Source of the DNA: DAOUMU01 sp034409055
GTDB taxonomy: Bacteria; Chloroflexota; Anaerolineae; 4572-78; J111
Direction of reading: 5' to 3'
Assembly: GCA_034409055.1 (NCBI GenBank)
Contig: DAOUMU010000319.1
Location: 1-38,625, forward strand
DNA length: 38,625 nucleotides
Shown here: in pieces, positions 23,784 through 32,143 of the stretch
How positions within the stretch are numbered: the stretch's first letter is position 1
How the letters are laid out: every line of letters starts with the position of its first letter
Made by a program: the position numbers and the translations under genes
Notes under the pieces: generated by a model
Database searches by the model: none
Told to the model about the DNA's origin: nothing
The model's input: the letters and a program-made list of their open reading frames with translations, nothing else

Positions 23784-26700
23784 CTATTGCTGAGAGTGAT
23801 TTTTAGAGATGAGAGGCAGGTAAATCGGCAAAATCTCGAAAGTTGTGCGGGCTGTCAGGATAACCGGTTCGTTGATATTGTCATTCACATAAGCTGTATT
23901 TTCAATGGCACTGCGGGTTCGGTAGCTAATCACGGCTCGATAGGTCAGCCTGGCCATCTCGTCTTTCGATAGCGGGGTGGTCCAGGTAATGGTTTGGCCA
24001 TTGGCGATGACGGTCCCCCGGCTGGGCGTGTCCACCGAGACCCAATCGAGCATATGGGGGAGGGTATTGGTGGTGGTCACCATAGGGTCGTCCACCAGGC
24101 CGGTATTTTTCAAAAGGATGGTGTAGGTCAGCACGTTACCTGCTGCGACCTCCTGAGTTGGAGTCACACTCATAGCAGAACTGCTCAAATCCGGGAAATT
24201 GACCTTCACCGTGGCCGGACGGTCGAACAGGATGTTATGTTCAGGGTAGGCCAGCCAACTGGTCTGGCTGATAACCGTGCCCAGCGGGAGCGAGTTGGTA
24301 ATGGTGGCACTATAGGTAAAGACTTTGGACTGATTTTTAGCTAACTGGCCGCTCCAGACCAGGTCGCCGTCTGATGGTGTTAGCTCCGATGAATAGGCGC
24401 CCAACGTCAGGTTGGAGGGGAAGGTCGCCGTGAAATAGGTGGTTGTCTCAGCCCAACCGTCGTTGATAAGGTTGGCGGTATAGGTAATGACCGTTCCATC
24501 CAACACGGCTGAAGCGCTGGGGGTGACGGTGGAGCGTCCTAACCAACTCAGCCAGCCCACAGACCGCTGCATCAAACGAGCCCGTTCATCTGGAGCCAGC
24601 AGTTCGGGGCCATAGGCTAAAAAGATCGTATGCCAGGCGTTGTCGCCGGGGCCAACACCCGCGTGAGTCAAGCCGTTTGGCTGACCGGCTTGACCGATAG
24701 TAGCAATCTGGGCGCTGGTAGTGGGAGTCAGGGCGTCGGTCCAGTTGGTATAGCCGGGGGGGAAAGTGAGCGGATAAGGTCCCAAATGGGCTCCCACCGG
24801 GTTCTCTAATTTACCTTTGACCAGGGTGCTGGTGAAATCCTCAGTATGGGCCAGTACCCCCAGGTAATTGCGGGCAAACGGGCTGGGCACGCTATCCGGT
24901 AAGTTGTAGATGTAATCTTGGCTGCTAAACAACAACCGGCCACCCCCATCAAGATAGGCCGCCAGGCGATCTTCCTCGACAGTGGTCAAAGGATCAGACC
25001 AATCGTAGGCAGTATACCAGACGGTCATCGGGTACATCTGGAGAGTTTCCAGGGGGGGACTGGGTGGCTCCGATCCAGTCCAGGATTTGGGTACCAGCCA
25101 GTAATCGTAGGGGATGTTGTTAGCCTCCAGGGCTGCTTTGAATTCGGCGGCAAAGCTATACCAGCGATCGTCGTCAACTAGCAGAACCGGGGCCGGGGTT
25201 TTGGTAGTCCGAGTGACGGTATCGGTCAGGGCCGGGTTGTTGCTGGATTGAGCAGTGAGCTTCAGGGTGTCGGAGATGTGCCAATTGTTGATGGTGTTCA
25301 CTTGTACCCCAATCGTAATAGTCTGTGCCTCACAGGAAGCCAGCGATACAGCAGCGGGGGGGGCAGAAGCGATGGACCAGTTGTATGGCCCGCCGGGGCT
25401 GAGAGACAAGGGATAGACATCGACATTTTGACCCGTGTTGCGCACCCGGACAGTGTGGGGCACCACCGTACCAAAATTACCGATGAGGGTCTCCTCAGCC
25501 GGGGTTAATTCGACTCCGTTCTGAGCGGGGGCCTGCATCAGCCAGTCGATGGCTCGTTCCATCACCTGGCTGCGGTCGGTTCTGGTGTTGATGGCCTCAA
25601 AGCCAAATGAGAGGAAGATGGCTCGATAGGGCACGCAGAGGCCAACGTGCAGCCCGGCCAGGTTGTCACTATCGTAGGCTAACAGGGGGCCGGCAAAGTC
25701 CCGGTCGGCGTTGGCAATCACATCGGGCGCGTCCTGGTTATTGGCCCCATCACCACCCTTAATGGCCAGCGTCAAGCCGGCAAAGGGTTCACCATTGAGA
25801 CCGGTCATCGTGTTCGTACCGGAGTCATCCTGAACATAGCGGACCTTCAGGTAATCTTCAAGATAGGCGGCTGTGCCCAGCAGGAAAGACCCCCCCCCAT
25901 CAAAATAGGCCACATCCTGGCCGCTGAGTAGTAATTTGCCCCCTTCAGCCAGGAAAGTTTCCAGGGCCTCATTCGCCCCGACGTAGCCTGGAGAGTCCTG
26001 AGGTGACGACCAAATTACAAGGTCATAATTGGAGAGTGTGGCTGCTGTAGGCACATCGTTGGGCGTCTCAAAAGGTTTTCTGATTTGCCAGGTATCGTAA
26101 GGATACAGTAAGTCAGCCAAAGCCAGTTGATAATAGCCAATTTCACTTTCCTGGTACCACGGACCGGTATCGACTAACAGAATCTTAGGCGCTGTGTCTA
26201 ACCAGAAATCCTGGGTAGTCGTACCGCCGTCATTAATCGTAATATTAGCCACTTTGCTGATGCGGTGGGCGGTGGCGACGACCGTGACGTTGTAAACACC
26301 CTCAGGTAGCGTTAAGCTGTAACTACCGTCAGCATTTGAGGTCGTTTGAGCCGGCGTACCATCTATGGTGATGGTGGCCACCAAAGGAGTGCCGGTGATT
26401 GCTTCTCTAATTGTGCCCTGGAGGGTGCCGGTTGGTTTGGGCGTTAAACTAAAATTTTGGATCGTGGGGGTGCCGGTTGTGACCACAATGTTAAAGACAG
26501 TGACGGGCGCATAACCAAAAGCGGAGACGGTCACGTCGTAAGTATTGGCGGCCAGGCCCTGCAGATAGGCCCCACTGGCATCACTGCTGGTGTTGATAGT
26601 TGGTCCACCCCCGTGGGCCGTGATTTGAATGGTGGCATTGCCGATGGGGGTACCGCTGCCAGCTTGGCTGACGACTCCTTGCAGCGTGCCGACTAAAGCC

Positions 26701-28259
26701 ACCGCCATGACGGCATTGTAAGCGTCAATGCGTCCCCAGCCGTAATCGTTGTTGGGGATGGGACTGCCTAGCGGCACCGCTGTAGACATCATGGCGTCGG
26801 AAATTCCACTCAAATTATTACGAAGGGCAGGCGAGGCTTGCAGGAGCAGTGCCGCCAGGCCCGAAGCGTGCGGTGTAGCCATCGAGGTGCCTTCCAGACT
26901 GGCATAGGCGCCGCCGGGAAAAGCCGAGAGCACATCTTTGCCCGGTGCCGACACCTCCGGTTTGAGTTGTCCCCACGGCGAGGGGCCACGGCCCGAAAAA
27001 TTGGTGATCTCATCCTCGATGCTGGTGGCTCCAACCGCAAAGGCGTTGGTCAGGCTACCGGGTGAGCCAATTGTTCTCGCTTCAGGGCCGTTGTTGCCGG
27101 CCGCAAAAACGGGGTAAATACCGGCATTTAAAAGTGCCTCCACGTCCGCTTCAAATTCTGTACTGGCTCCAAAGTCGTTGCCCCAGGAGTTATTAACGAT
27201 ATCGGGGGCCAGGGTCGGGTCTCCATTGGGGGCCAGTATCCATTGATACGCAGCGTGAAGCCAACTGTTTAGGCCCAAGCCGGTACTATCAAAGGCTTTG
27301 ACCGCGATCCAGCGAGCGCCAGGGGCCACGCCAATGCCGTTATCACCGACCATCGTGCCCATGGTGTGGGTGCCGTGCCCGGTGGTGTCCACCGGGTAAG
27401 TCGCGCCCTGCTCGGTAGCATCGTACCAATTACCAAGGTGTTGCGGTAGCTTGCCAGGCCCCGTGTAGCCCCGATATTTGCTTTGTAGGGCCGGGTGTTG
27501 CCAATCCACGCCCGTATCGACATTGGCTACCACCACGCCGCTGCCATTAATGCCCAGAGCATTGTGTACCAGGTCGGCTCGAATTCTGGCCACGTTCCAT
27601 TCTGGGGATTGGGGATTGGGGTTTGGGGATTGGGGATTGGAGATTGGGGATTGGGGATTGGGGATTGGGGATTGGGGACGAGTAAGTTGTATTGTTTTGT
27701 CCAGCCGGATGATTTCCACGTCGGGGCGGGCGGCCAGGGTCAGGACCGTCTCCAGGGTGCCTTTTGCCGCCACGGCGTTGACAATCCACAGCGGCCGGAT
27801 ATCGGTGGTGGCTGTGCTTTGCCCGCTTACTCCTCCGGCCGAAGGGGTGCTTAGCACCTGTAACACCCCGGCCTGGCTGTCACGAGCGGTTTGTTGGAGA
27901 GCGTTGACGATGGTGGTACGCCTGGCCACGATATCAGGCTGGCCCTGCGTGGTGAGCGGGGCGGTGGGCACGGCGGCTGCCAGGTCGGCTTTGGCTTTGA
28001 GATAGACCACAAAAGGGGCTGGCTCATCGCCAGCCTCAACTAATTTTTTTAGGAGTTGCGGTTCAATTTTTGGCAGTAAGGCTTGATCGATCTGAAGGGG
28101 GGGAGTGAGAGGTTCGGTCTTAGGTGCAGCCGGGGTTGGTTCTGGACCCTTAGCCGGTGGTGAGTCGGGGGCCTGGGCCGAGATAGGCCCGGAGACCAAA
28201 AGCGCCAGGACCAGGAGTAAAGCAATAGAGATCAGGCAGGTAGCAATTAATTTGCGCAT
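23784..28259 (-). CDS. large secreted subtilisin-like serine protease (S8) with multi-domain C-terminus
   Basis: The 1491-residue protein has a signal peptide (residues 1-29), a proline-rich linker, a propeptide-like region (80-190), an S8 domain (about 238-515) with Asp248 in VANVDTGVD, His295 in GHGTHTMG, Asn389 in AAGNNGP and Ser459 in EGTSMATPH, two carboxypeptidase-regulatory-like beta domains (about 525-690), two ThuA or amidotransferase-like domains starting KILLVD and PVLLVDDD, and DUF11-type repeats near the end. It closes IYLPLISKNHSQQ, a short tail I associate with secreted Chloroflexota proteins. Residues 194-219 come from a heptanucleotide repeat between propeptide and protease. 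GAGGTG precedes the ATG. It lies 28 bases after murE. Confidence 0.92.
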   Translation of the reverse strand: MRKLIATCLISIALLLVLALLVSGPISAQAPDSPPAKGPEPTPAAPKTEPLTPPLQIDQALLPKIEPQLLKKLVEAGDEPAPFVVYLKAKADLAAAVPTAPLTTQGQPDIVARRTTIVNALQQTARDSQAGVLQVLSTPSAGGVSGQSTATTDIRPLWIVNAVAAKGTLETVLTLAARPDVEIIRLDKTIQLTRPQSPIPNPQSPISNPQSPNPNPQSPEWNVARIRADLVHNALGINGSGVVVANVDTGVDWQHPALQSKYRGYTGPGKLPQHLGNWYDATEQGATYPVDTTGHGTHTMGTMVGDNGIGVAPGARWIAVKAFDSTGLGLNSWLHAAYQWILAPNGDPTLAPDIVNNSWGNDFGASTEFEADVEALLNAGIYPVFAAGNNGPEARTIGSPGSLTNAFAVGATSIEDEITNFSGRGPSPWGQLKPEVSAPGKDVLSAFPGGAYASLEGTSMATPHASGLAALLLQASPALRNNLSGISDAMMSTAVPLGSPIPNNDYGWGRIDAYNAVMAVALVGTLQGVVSQAGSGTPIGNATIQITAHGGGPTINTSSDASGAYLQGLAANTYDVTVSAFGYAPVTVFNIVVTTGTPTIQNFSLTPKPTGTLQGTIREAITGTPLVATITIDGTPAQTTSNADGSYSLTLPEGVYNVTVVATAHRISKVANITINDGGTTTQDFWLDTAPKILLVDTGPWYQESEIGYYQLALADLLYPYDTWQIRKPFETPNDVPTAATLSNYDLVIWSSPQDSPGYVGANEALETFLAEGGKLLLSGQDVAYFDGGGSFLLGTAAYLEDYLKVRYVQDDSGTNTMTGLNGEPFAGLTLAIKGGDGANNQDAPDVIANADRDFAGPLLAYDSDNLAGLHVGLCVPYRAIFLSFGFEAINTRTDRSQVMERAIDWLMQAPAQNGVELTPAEETLIGNFGTVVPHTVRVRNTGQNVDVYPLSLSPGGPYNWSIASAPPAAVSLASCEAQTITIGVQVNTINNWHISDTLKLTAQSSNNPALTDTVTRTTKTPAPVLLVDDDRWYSFAAEFKAALEANNIPYDYWLVPKSWTGSEPPSPPLETLQMYPMTVWYTAYDWSDPLTTVEEDRLAAYLDGGGRLLFSSQDYIYNLPDSVPSPFARNYLGVLAHTEDFTSTLVKGKLENPVGAHLGPYPLTFPPGYTNWTDALTPTTSAQIATIGQAGQPNGLTHAGVGPGDNAWHTIFLAYGPELLAPDERARLMQRSVGWLSWLGRSTVTPSASAVLDGTVITYTANLINDGWAETTTYFTATFPSNLTLGAYSSELTPSDGDLVWSGQLAKNQSKVFTYSATITNSLPLGTVISQTSWLAYPEHNILFDRPATVKVNFPDLSSSAMSVTPTQEVAAGNVLTYTILLKNTGLVDDPMVTTTNTLPHMLDWVSVDTPSRGTVIANGQTITWTTPLSKDEMARLTYRAVISYRTRSAIENTAYVNDNINEPVILTARTTFEILPIYLPLISKNHSQQ
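27604..27678. repeat. (GGGGATT)10 heptanucleotide array inside the protease gene
   Basis: Ten consecutive 7-bp units, eight exactly GGGGATT plus one GGGGTTT and one GGAGATT, then a partial unit. On the coding strand it yields SPIPNPQ repeats. As 7 is not a multiple of 3, gain or loss of one unit shifts the frame ahead of the catalytic Asp. The G-rich strand could also form a G-quadruplex. Confidence 0.92.
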
Positions 28260-28287
28260 TGGACATCACCTCAATTGAGAACCGGCT

Positions 28288-29874
28288 TCATTCGTCAGCC
28301 GAGGGCAGGGTCAATAATGGCGCCCCTTTCAAGGCCGAGCGCATGGCCTGCCGGTCATCCCAGGGATACTCTATCCGGCCAAAGCACATACTTTGTTCGT
28401 GCCCCTTGCCCAGGGCAAGCACAATATCACCCGGCCTGGCTAATTGGACCGCCCGATAAATGGCCCGGCCACGATCAGGGATCCGCTCAAACGTCTGTCC
28501 TTCAATGGCTCCGTCGGCGAGCATGGTGTTGGCAGTCTCGGCGATGATCGCCTCAAGGTCTTCGGTGCGGGGGTCTTCGGCGGTGATGATCGTGAGGTCG
28601 GCCAGTTCAGCGGCAATGTGTCCCATCATGGTTCGTTTTTCAAGGTCACGCAGGCCGGCGCAGCCAAAGACAGCAATAACCCGGCCCGAAGTCAGCCTGC
28701 GGGCCGTGCTTAAGGCCCGTCGCAGGGCATTGGGCGTGTGGGCAAAGTCTACCAGGGCCAGAAAGGGTTGCCCCTCGTCAATCCGTTCCATCCGGCCGGG
28801 AATGCCGGGTAAGGCGGCAATGCCTTGCTGGACCGCCTGGGGAGAAATCCCCAAAACCTCAAGGGCGACCGTAGCCGCTGCCAGACAGTTACTGACATTG
28901 TAGTCGCCGACTAGCCCGGTTTCAACCTCAAGGGTATAACCGGGCCCCCGGATGGTAAAACGGGTTTTATCCGGTCGGCAGGTGATAGGGTGGGCGGTCA
29001 GGTAGGCTTGCGGGTGATCCGTCACACTGTAGCCCAACCAGGCCGTGCCAGCAGTGGCCAGTTTTTCTTTGAGATAGCCAAAAGACCAATCATCACAGTT
29101 GAGAATGGCCGTTTTGGGCCAGCCTTTATCCGCAGCCGTGGCCAGTGACTCAAATAGGGTAGCTTTGGCCGCCCGGTAGTTTTCCAGTGAACCGTGCAGG
29201 TCAAGATGTTCGTGCGTGATGTTGGTGACGATGGCCACATCAAAATCGCAGGCGGTAACACGGTGGTGGGCCAAACCATGAGAGGTGACCTCCAAAATGC
29301 ACAGGTCCGTGCCAGCTTCGACCATTTGCGCCAGGTAACGTTGTACGTCTGGTGAGTCTGGGGTGGTCGTATGCAATCCCGTATCCAGTACCTCGTCCCC
29401 GATGACCGCGTTAACCGTGTTAATCATACCCACCTTGGACTTATTGCCAGCCTGCAGGATGTGGTACAGAAAGTTGGCCGTGGTGGTTTTGCCATCAGTC
29501 CCCGTAATGCCGATCATCCTTAAGTGACGCGCCGGAAAGTTGTACCAGGCGGCAGACAGGTAAGCTAGGGCTTCCCGACCATTGGGGACAATAACAACAA
29601 GGGGGGAAGCGTTTGGCGTAGAGAGCGCCTCATCTGGAATGAACTTTTCGGACTCACCCACAATAACCGCTGCTCCTCTGGCAATGGCTTGGGGGATGAA
29701 ATGGTGGCTATCCAGGTTTACACCTCGATAAGCCACAAAAAGGGACCCCGGTTCAACCTGGCGGGAGTCAGAGGTGATTTTGGTGATATTGATTTGAGAG
29801 GTCCGGGGGAGCGTTTCCTGGTCGGATAAAATAGTGTGATGTGGTAATGAAGCTAATAATGACCGGAGTTCCAT
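28288..29874 (-). CDS. murE: UDP-N-acetylmuramyl-tripeptide synthetase (MurE)
   Basis: The 528-residue ligase adds the third amino acid of the peptidoglycan stem. Visible are the Mur ATP loop GITGTDGKTTT (122-132), TTTPDS, the EVTSHGL segment, NITHEHLDLHG, the carbamylated lysine Lys237 in ENYRAAKATLF, and VDFAHTPNAL. Where meso-diaminopimelate enzymes have DNPR, this protein has EDPR (433-436). The usual GCGGDRD loop reads GCAGLRD. Lysine-adding enzymes have a different motif, so ornithine, known in Chloroflexota peptidoglycan, is one candidate. Its ATG lies 6 bases after the kinase stop with no clear ribosome site, implying coupling. No other mur genes are present. Confidence 0.9.
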   Translation of the reverse strand: MELRSLLASLPHHTILSDQETLPRTSQINITKITSDSRQVEPGSLFVAYRGVNLDSHHFIPQAIARGAAVIVGESEKFIPDEALSTPNASPLVVIVPNGREALAYLSAAWYNFPARHLRMIGITGTDGKTTTANFLYHILQAGNKSKVGMINTVNAVIGDEVLDTGLHTTTPDSPDVQRYLAQMVEAGTDLCILEVTSHGLAHHRVTACDFDVAIVTNITHEHLDLHGSLENYRAAKATLFESLATAADKGWPKTAILNCDDWSFGYLKEKLATAGTAWLGYSVTDHPQAYLTAHPITCRPDKTRFTIRGPGYTLEVETGLVGDYNVSNCLAAATVALEVLGISPQAVQQGIAALPGIPGRMERIDEGQPFLALVDFAHTPNALRRALSTARRLTSGRVIAVFGCAGLRDLEKRTMMGHIAAELADLTIITAEDPRTEDLEAIIAETANTMLADGAIEGQTFERIPDRGRAIYRAVQLARPGDIVLALGKGHEQSMCFGRIEYPWDDRQAMRSALKGAPLLTLPSADE

Positions 29875-29880
29875 AAAGTG

Positions 29881-31347
29881 TTACGACGAGGCTGAAGTAG
29901 AGACAGGTTTGCTCTTCTGGGAAATTGAGGCGGCCTGATTCATTTTGAGGGGACGCGTGGCCTTGGGGTCGATCTTCGTCGGTAACCACAGGGTAAAAAC
30001 GGAGCCCTTGCCCCACTCACTGGTGACGGTGATTTGTCCACCGTGGGCCTGAGCGATCCATTGGGCAATCGATAAGCCCAGCCCCGTCCCCTTTTGATCG
30101 GTATCGTTGGCCCGGTAAAACCTTTCAAAAATGTGGGGCAGGGCATTGGACGCGATGCCCCGTCCCGTATCGGCCACGGTGATACGCACCCATTCCGGTT
30201 CACGGTAAAGGGAGAGGGTCACGTGTCCCCCGGCCGGGGTATGTTTGATGGCGTTGGTGACCAGGTTAATCAAGAGTTGCTTGAGACGATCAGGGTCGCC
30301 TTGCACAACGGCTTGATCTTCGTGCCCCAGATGAAGATTAACCCCGTTGGCTACCACCGCTGCCTGGCGGTACACCTCGAGAATAATGGTATCCAACTCA
30401 ACCGATTGCATGCGTAAGCTCAGACCGGCATCGGCTTGAGAGAGTAACAGCAAGTCAGCCACGATGCGGGACATACGGTCCAGTTCGCCGTCAATGATGG
30501 CCAGGGTTTCGTTTAATTCGTCTGGATTGCATGCTGCTCCCCGGCGGAGAAGGTCAATATTACCCCGGATGATCGTCAGGGGGGTGCGCAGCTCGTGGGA
30601 AACGTCGGCACTGAGACGCACCTGGGCCTGGAAGAAGTTATCCAGCCGTTCCAGCATCTCGTTGATGGTGGCTGTCAATCGCTCGACTTCGTCATTGGTA
30701 TTAGAGGTCGGCAGGCGTTGCTTTAAGTCTTGCGCGCCGACGATATGCATGGCCGCCTGGTTAATCTTTTCGATGGGCCGCAGGGCGGTCCAGGCCAGAA
30801 AAGCACCGACCAAGGCGGCCAAAATTACGGCCGTCACTGTCCCGGTAGCCAGAAAAAAGAAAACTTGGTTTAAGGTGTTCTCGATTATTTTTAGCGATTG
30901 CCCCACCTGCACAGCGCCCACCACCTGTGGTCCAAAGACAATGGGCGTGCTATAGACTCTAACCGGTGAGCCTTCCACGACCACGGTTCTAAAAATGGAC
31001 TCCCCGTTCCGGTTGGCGGTCAGGATTTTTTCGTCACGAGGAAAACGAGCCGTCTCCAGATTGCTAGTGCTCGATACCAGGCTGCCGTCGATGCGAATGA
31101 CCTGAATAAAGATAGAGGGAGAGGAGAAAATATTCAGTTGGGGTAAAAATACCTCGCCCGTTTCCAGGTCAATGACGGTTCGGGCCTCAATCCCGGCCCC
31201 AACCTGCTGGGCCCGATCTTTTAGGTTTCTATCCACCTGGGCGTGCAGTGAAAACTTGAGGACCAGGTAGAGCAAAATACTAAAGGTAACCAGAATAATT
31301 CCAAGCAGAAACGTATACCAAAAGGTTAGACGAATTCGAACGGGCAT
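29881..31347 (-). CDS. sensor histidine kinase with HAMP domain
   Basis: The 488-residue membrane kinase has two membrane helices (about 8-34 and 162-188) flanking a 125-residue extracytoplasmic sensor domain, then HAMP (about 189-240), a dimerisation domain with phospho-His251 in SADVSHELRTPLT, and an ATPase domain with N box LINLVTNAIKH, G1 DTGRGI, F box FERFYR and G2 GTGLGLS. It should phosphorylate the response regulator encoded 9 bases upstream. The sensor domain is not one I can name. A 30-residue Lys/Ser-rich C-terminal tail is extra. With murE and a secreted protease behind it, an envelope signal is the natural guess. Confidence 0.93.
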   Translation of the reverse strand: MPVRIRLTFWYTFLLGIILVTFSILLYLVLKFSLHAQVDRNLKDRAQQVGAGIEARTVIDLETGEVFLPQLNIFSSPSIFIQVIRIDGSLVSSTSNLETARFPRDEKILTANRNGESIFRTVVVEGSPVRVYSTPIVFGPQVVGAVQVGQSLKIIENTLNQVFFFLATGTVTAVILAALVGAFLAWTALRPIEKINQAAMHIVGAQDLKQRLPTSNTNDEVERLTATINEMLERLDNFFQAQVRLSADVSHELRTPLTIIRGNIDLLRRGAACNPDELNETLAIIDGELDRMSRIVADLLLLSQADAGLSLRMQSVELDTIILEVYRQAAVVANGVNLHLGHEDQAVVQGDPDRLKQLLINLVTNAIKHTPAGGHVTLSLYREPEWVRITVADTGRGIASNALPHIFERFYRANDTDQKGTGLGLSIAQWIAQAHGGQITVTSEWGKGSVFTLWLPTKIDPKATRPLKMNQAASISQKSKPVSTSASS

Positions 31348-31356
31348 AATAATCTA

Positions 31357-32034
31357 CTAGCTTTCACGGAGTACGTAGCCAACGCCACGCACGGTGTGGA
31401 GCAGACGAGACTCCTCTCCGGCTTCTAATTTTGAACGCAGGTAGCGGATGTAAACTTCGATGATGTTAGACTCACCCCCGAAATCGTAGCCCCAGATGCG
31501 ATCATAAATCTGGTCACGGGTCAGGACTTGATTGGGGTGACGCATGAATAGTTCCAGCAAATCGTACTCTTTGGCGGTCAACTCGATGGTGCGCTCACCA
31601 CGCCTGGCCATACGGGTGGTCGGGCTGAGCGTTAAATCGGCAAAAGTCAGCGGACCCTCTGTTTCGATAGGGGCTCTGCGCCGCCGCAGCGCCCGTATCC
31701 GGGCCACCAACTCTTCAAAGGCAAAGGGCTTGACCAGGTAATCATCAGCCCCGGCTTCCAGACCGGCCACTCTGTCGGGAATGGCGTCTTTGGCGGTGAG
31801 CATCAAAATCGGTACTTGCAACTGGGCCTCTCTAATCTGGCGACAAACGTTAATCCCATCAATGCCGGGCAGCATGATGTCTAAAATGATCAAATCGGGC
31901 ATTTCGCTAAAGGCCAATTCCAGGCCCGTTTCGCCGTCAGGAGCGATAATCACGTTATATTCGTTTTGCAGCCCTCGTTTGATGAAGCCGGCAATTTGTG
32001 GTTCATCTTCAACCAATAATATCTTGTCACTCAT
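31357..32034 (-). CDS. OmpR/PhoB-family response regulator
   Basis: I start at ATG 32034 (MSDKILLVEDEPQIAGF), the usual N-terminus of the family; the open frame extends further upstream but is AT-rich and lacks receiver features. The 225-residue protein has a receiver domain with phospho-acceptor Asp52 in LIILDIMLPG and Lys in DDYLVKPFAFEEL, then a winged helix ending SNIIEVYIRYLRSKLE and HTVRGVGYVLRE. It is the first gene of the operon that continues with its kinase (9-base gap), murE and the protease. A consensus-like promoter lies at 32089-32117. Confidence 0.93.
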   Translation of the reverse strand: MSDKILLVEDEPQIAGFIKRGLQNEYNVIIAPDGETGLELAFSEMPDLIILDIMLPGIDGINVCRQIREAQLQVPILMLTAKDAIPDRVAGLEAGADDYLVKPFAFEELVARIRALRRRRAPIETEGPLTFADLTLSPTTRMARRGERTIELTAKEYDLLELFMRHPNQVLTRDQIYDRIWGYDFGGESNIIEVYIRYLRSKLEAGEESRLLHTVRGVGYVLRES

Positions 32035-32088
32035 CGTGGTATATTTTACCCTTCCTCCCAATAAATTGCTCCCCCTTTCATGCGATAC

Positions 32089-32117
32089 ATTATAGCAGAG
32101 GAAGGATGAGACTTCAA
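32089..32117 (-). promoter_or_regulatory. sigma70-type promoter of the regulator-kinase-murE-protease operon
   Basis: The minus strand reads TTGAAG, a 17-base spacer, then TATAAT, with a predicted start about 48 bases before the response regulator ATG. It lies in the gap after the AAA regulator gene, so the operon need not depend on that gene's promoter. Confidence 0.75.
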
Positions 32118-32143
32118 TAATTAAAGGGCGGTGGTGTACCAGG

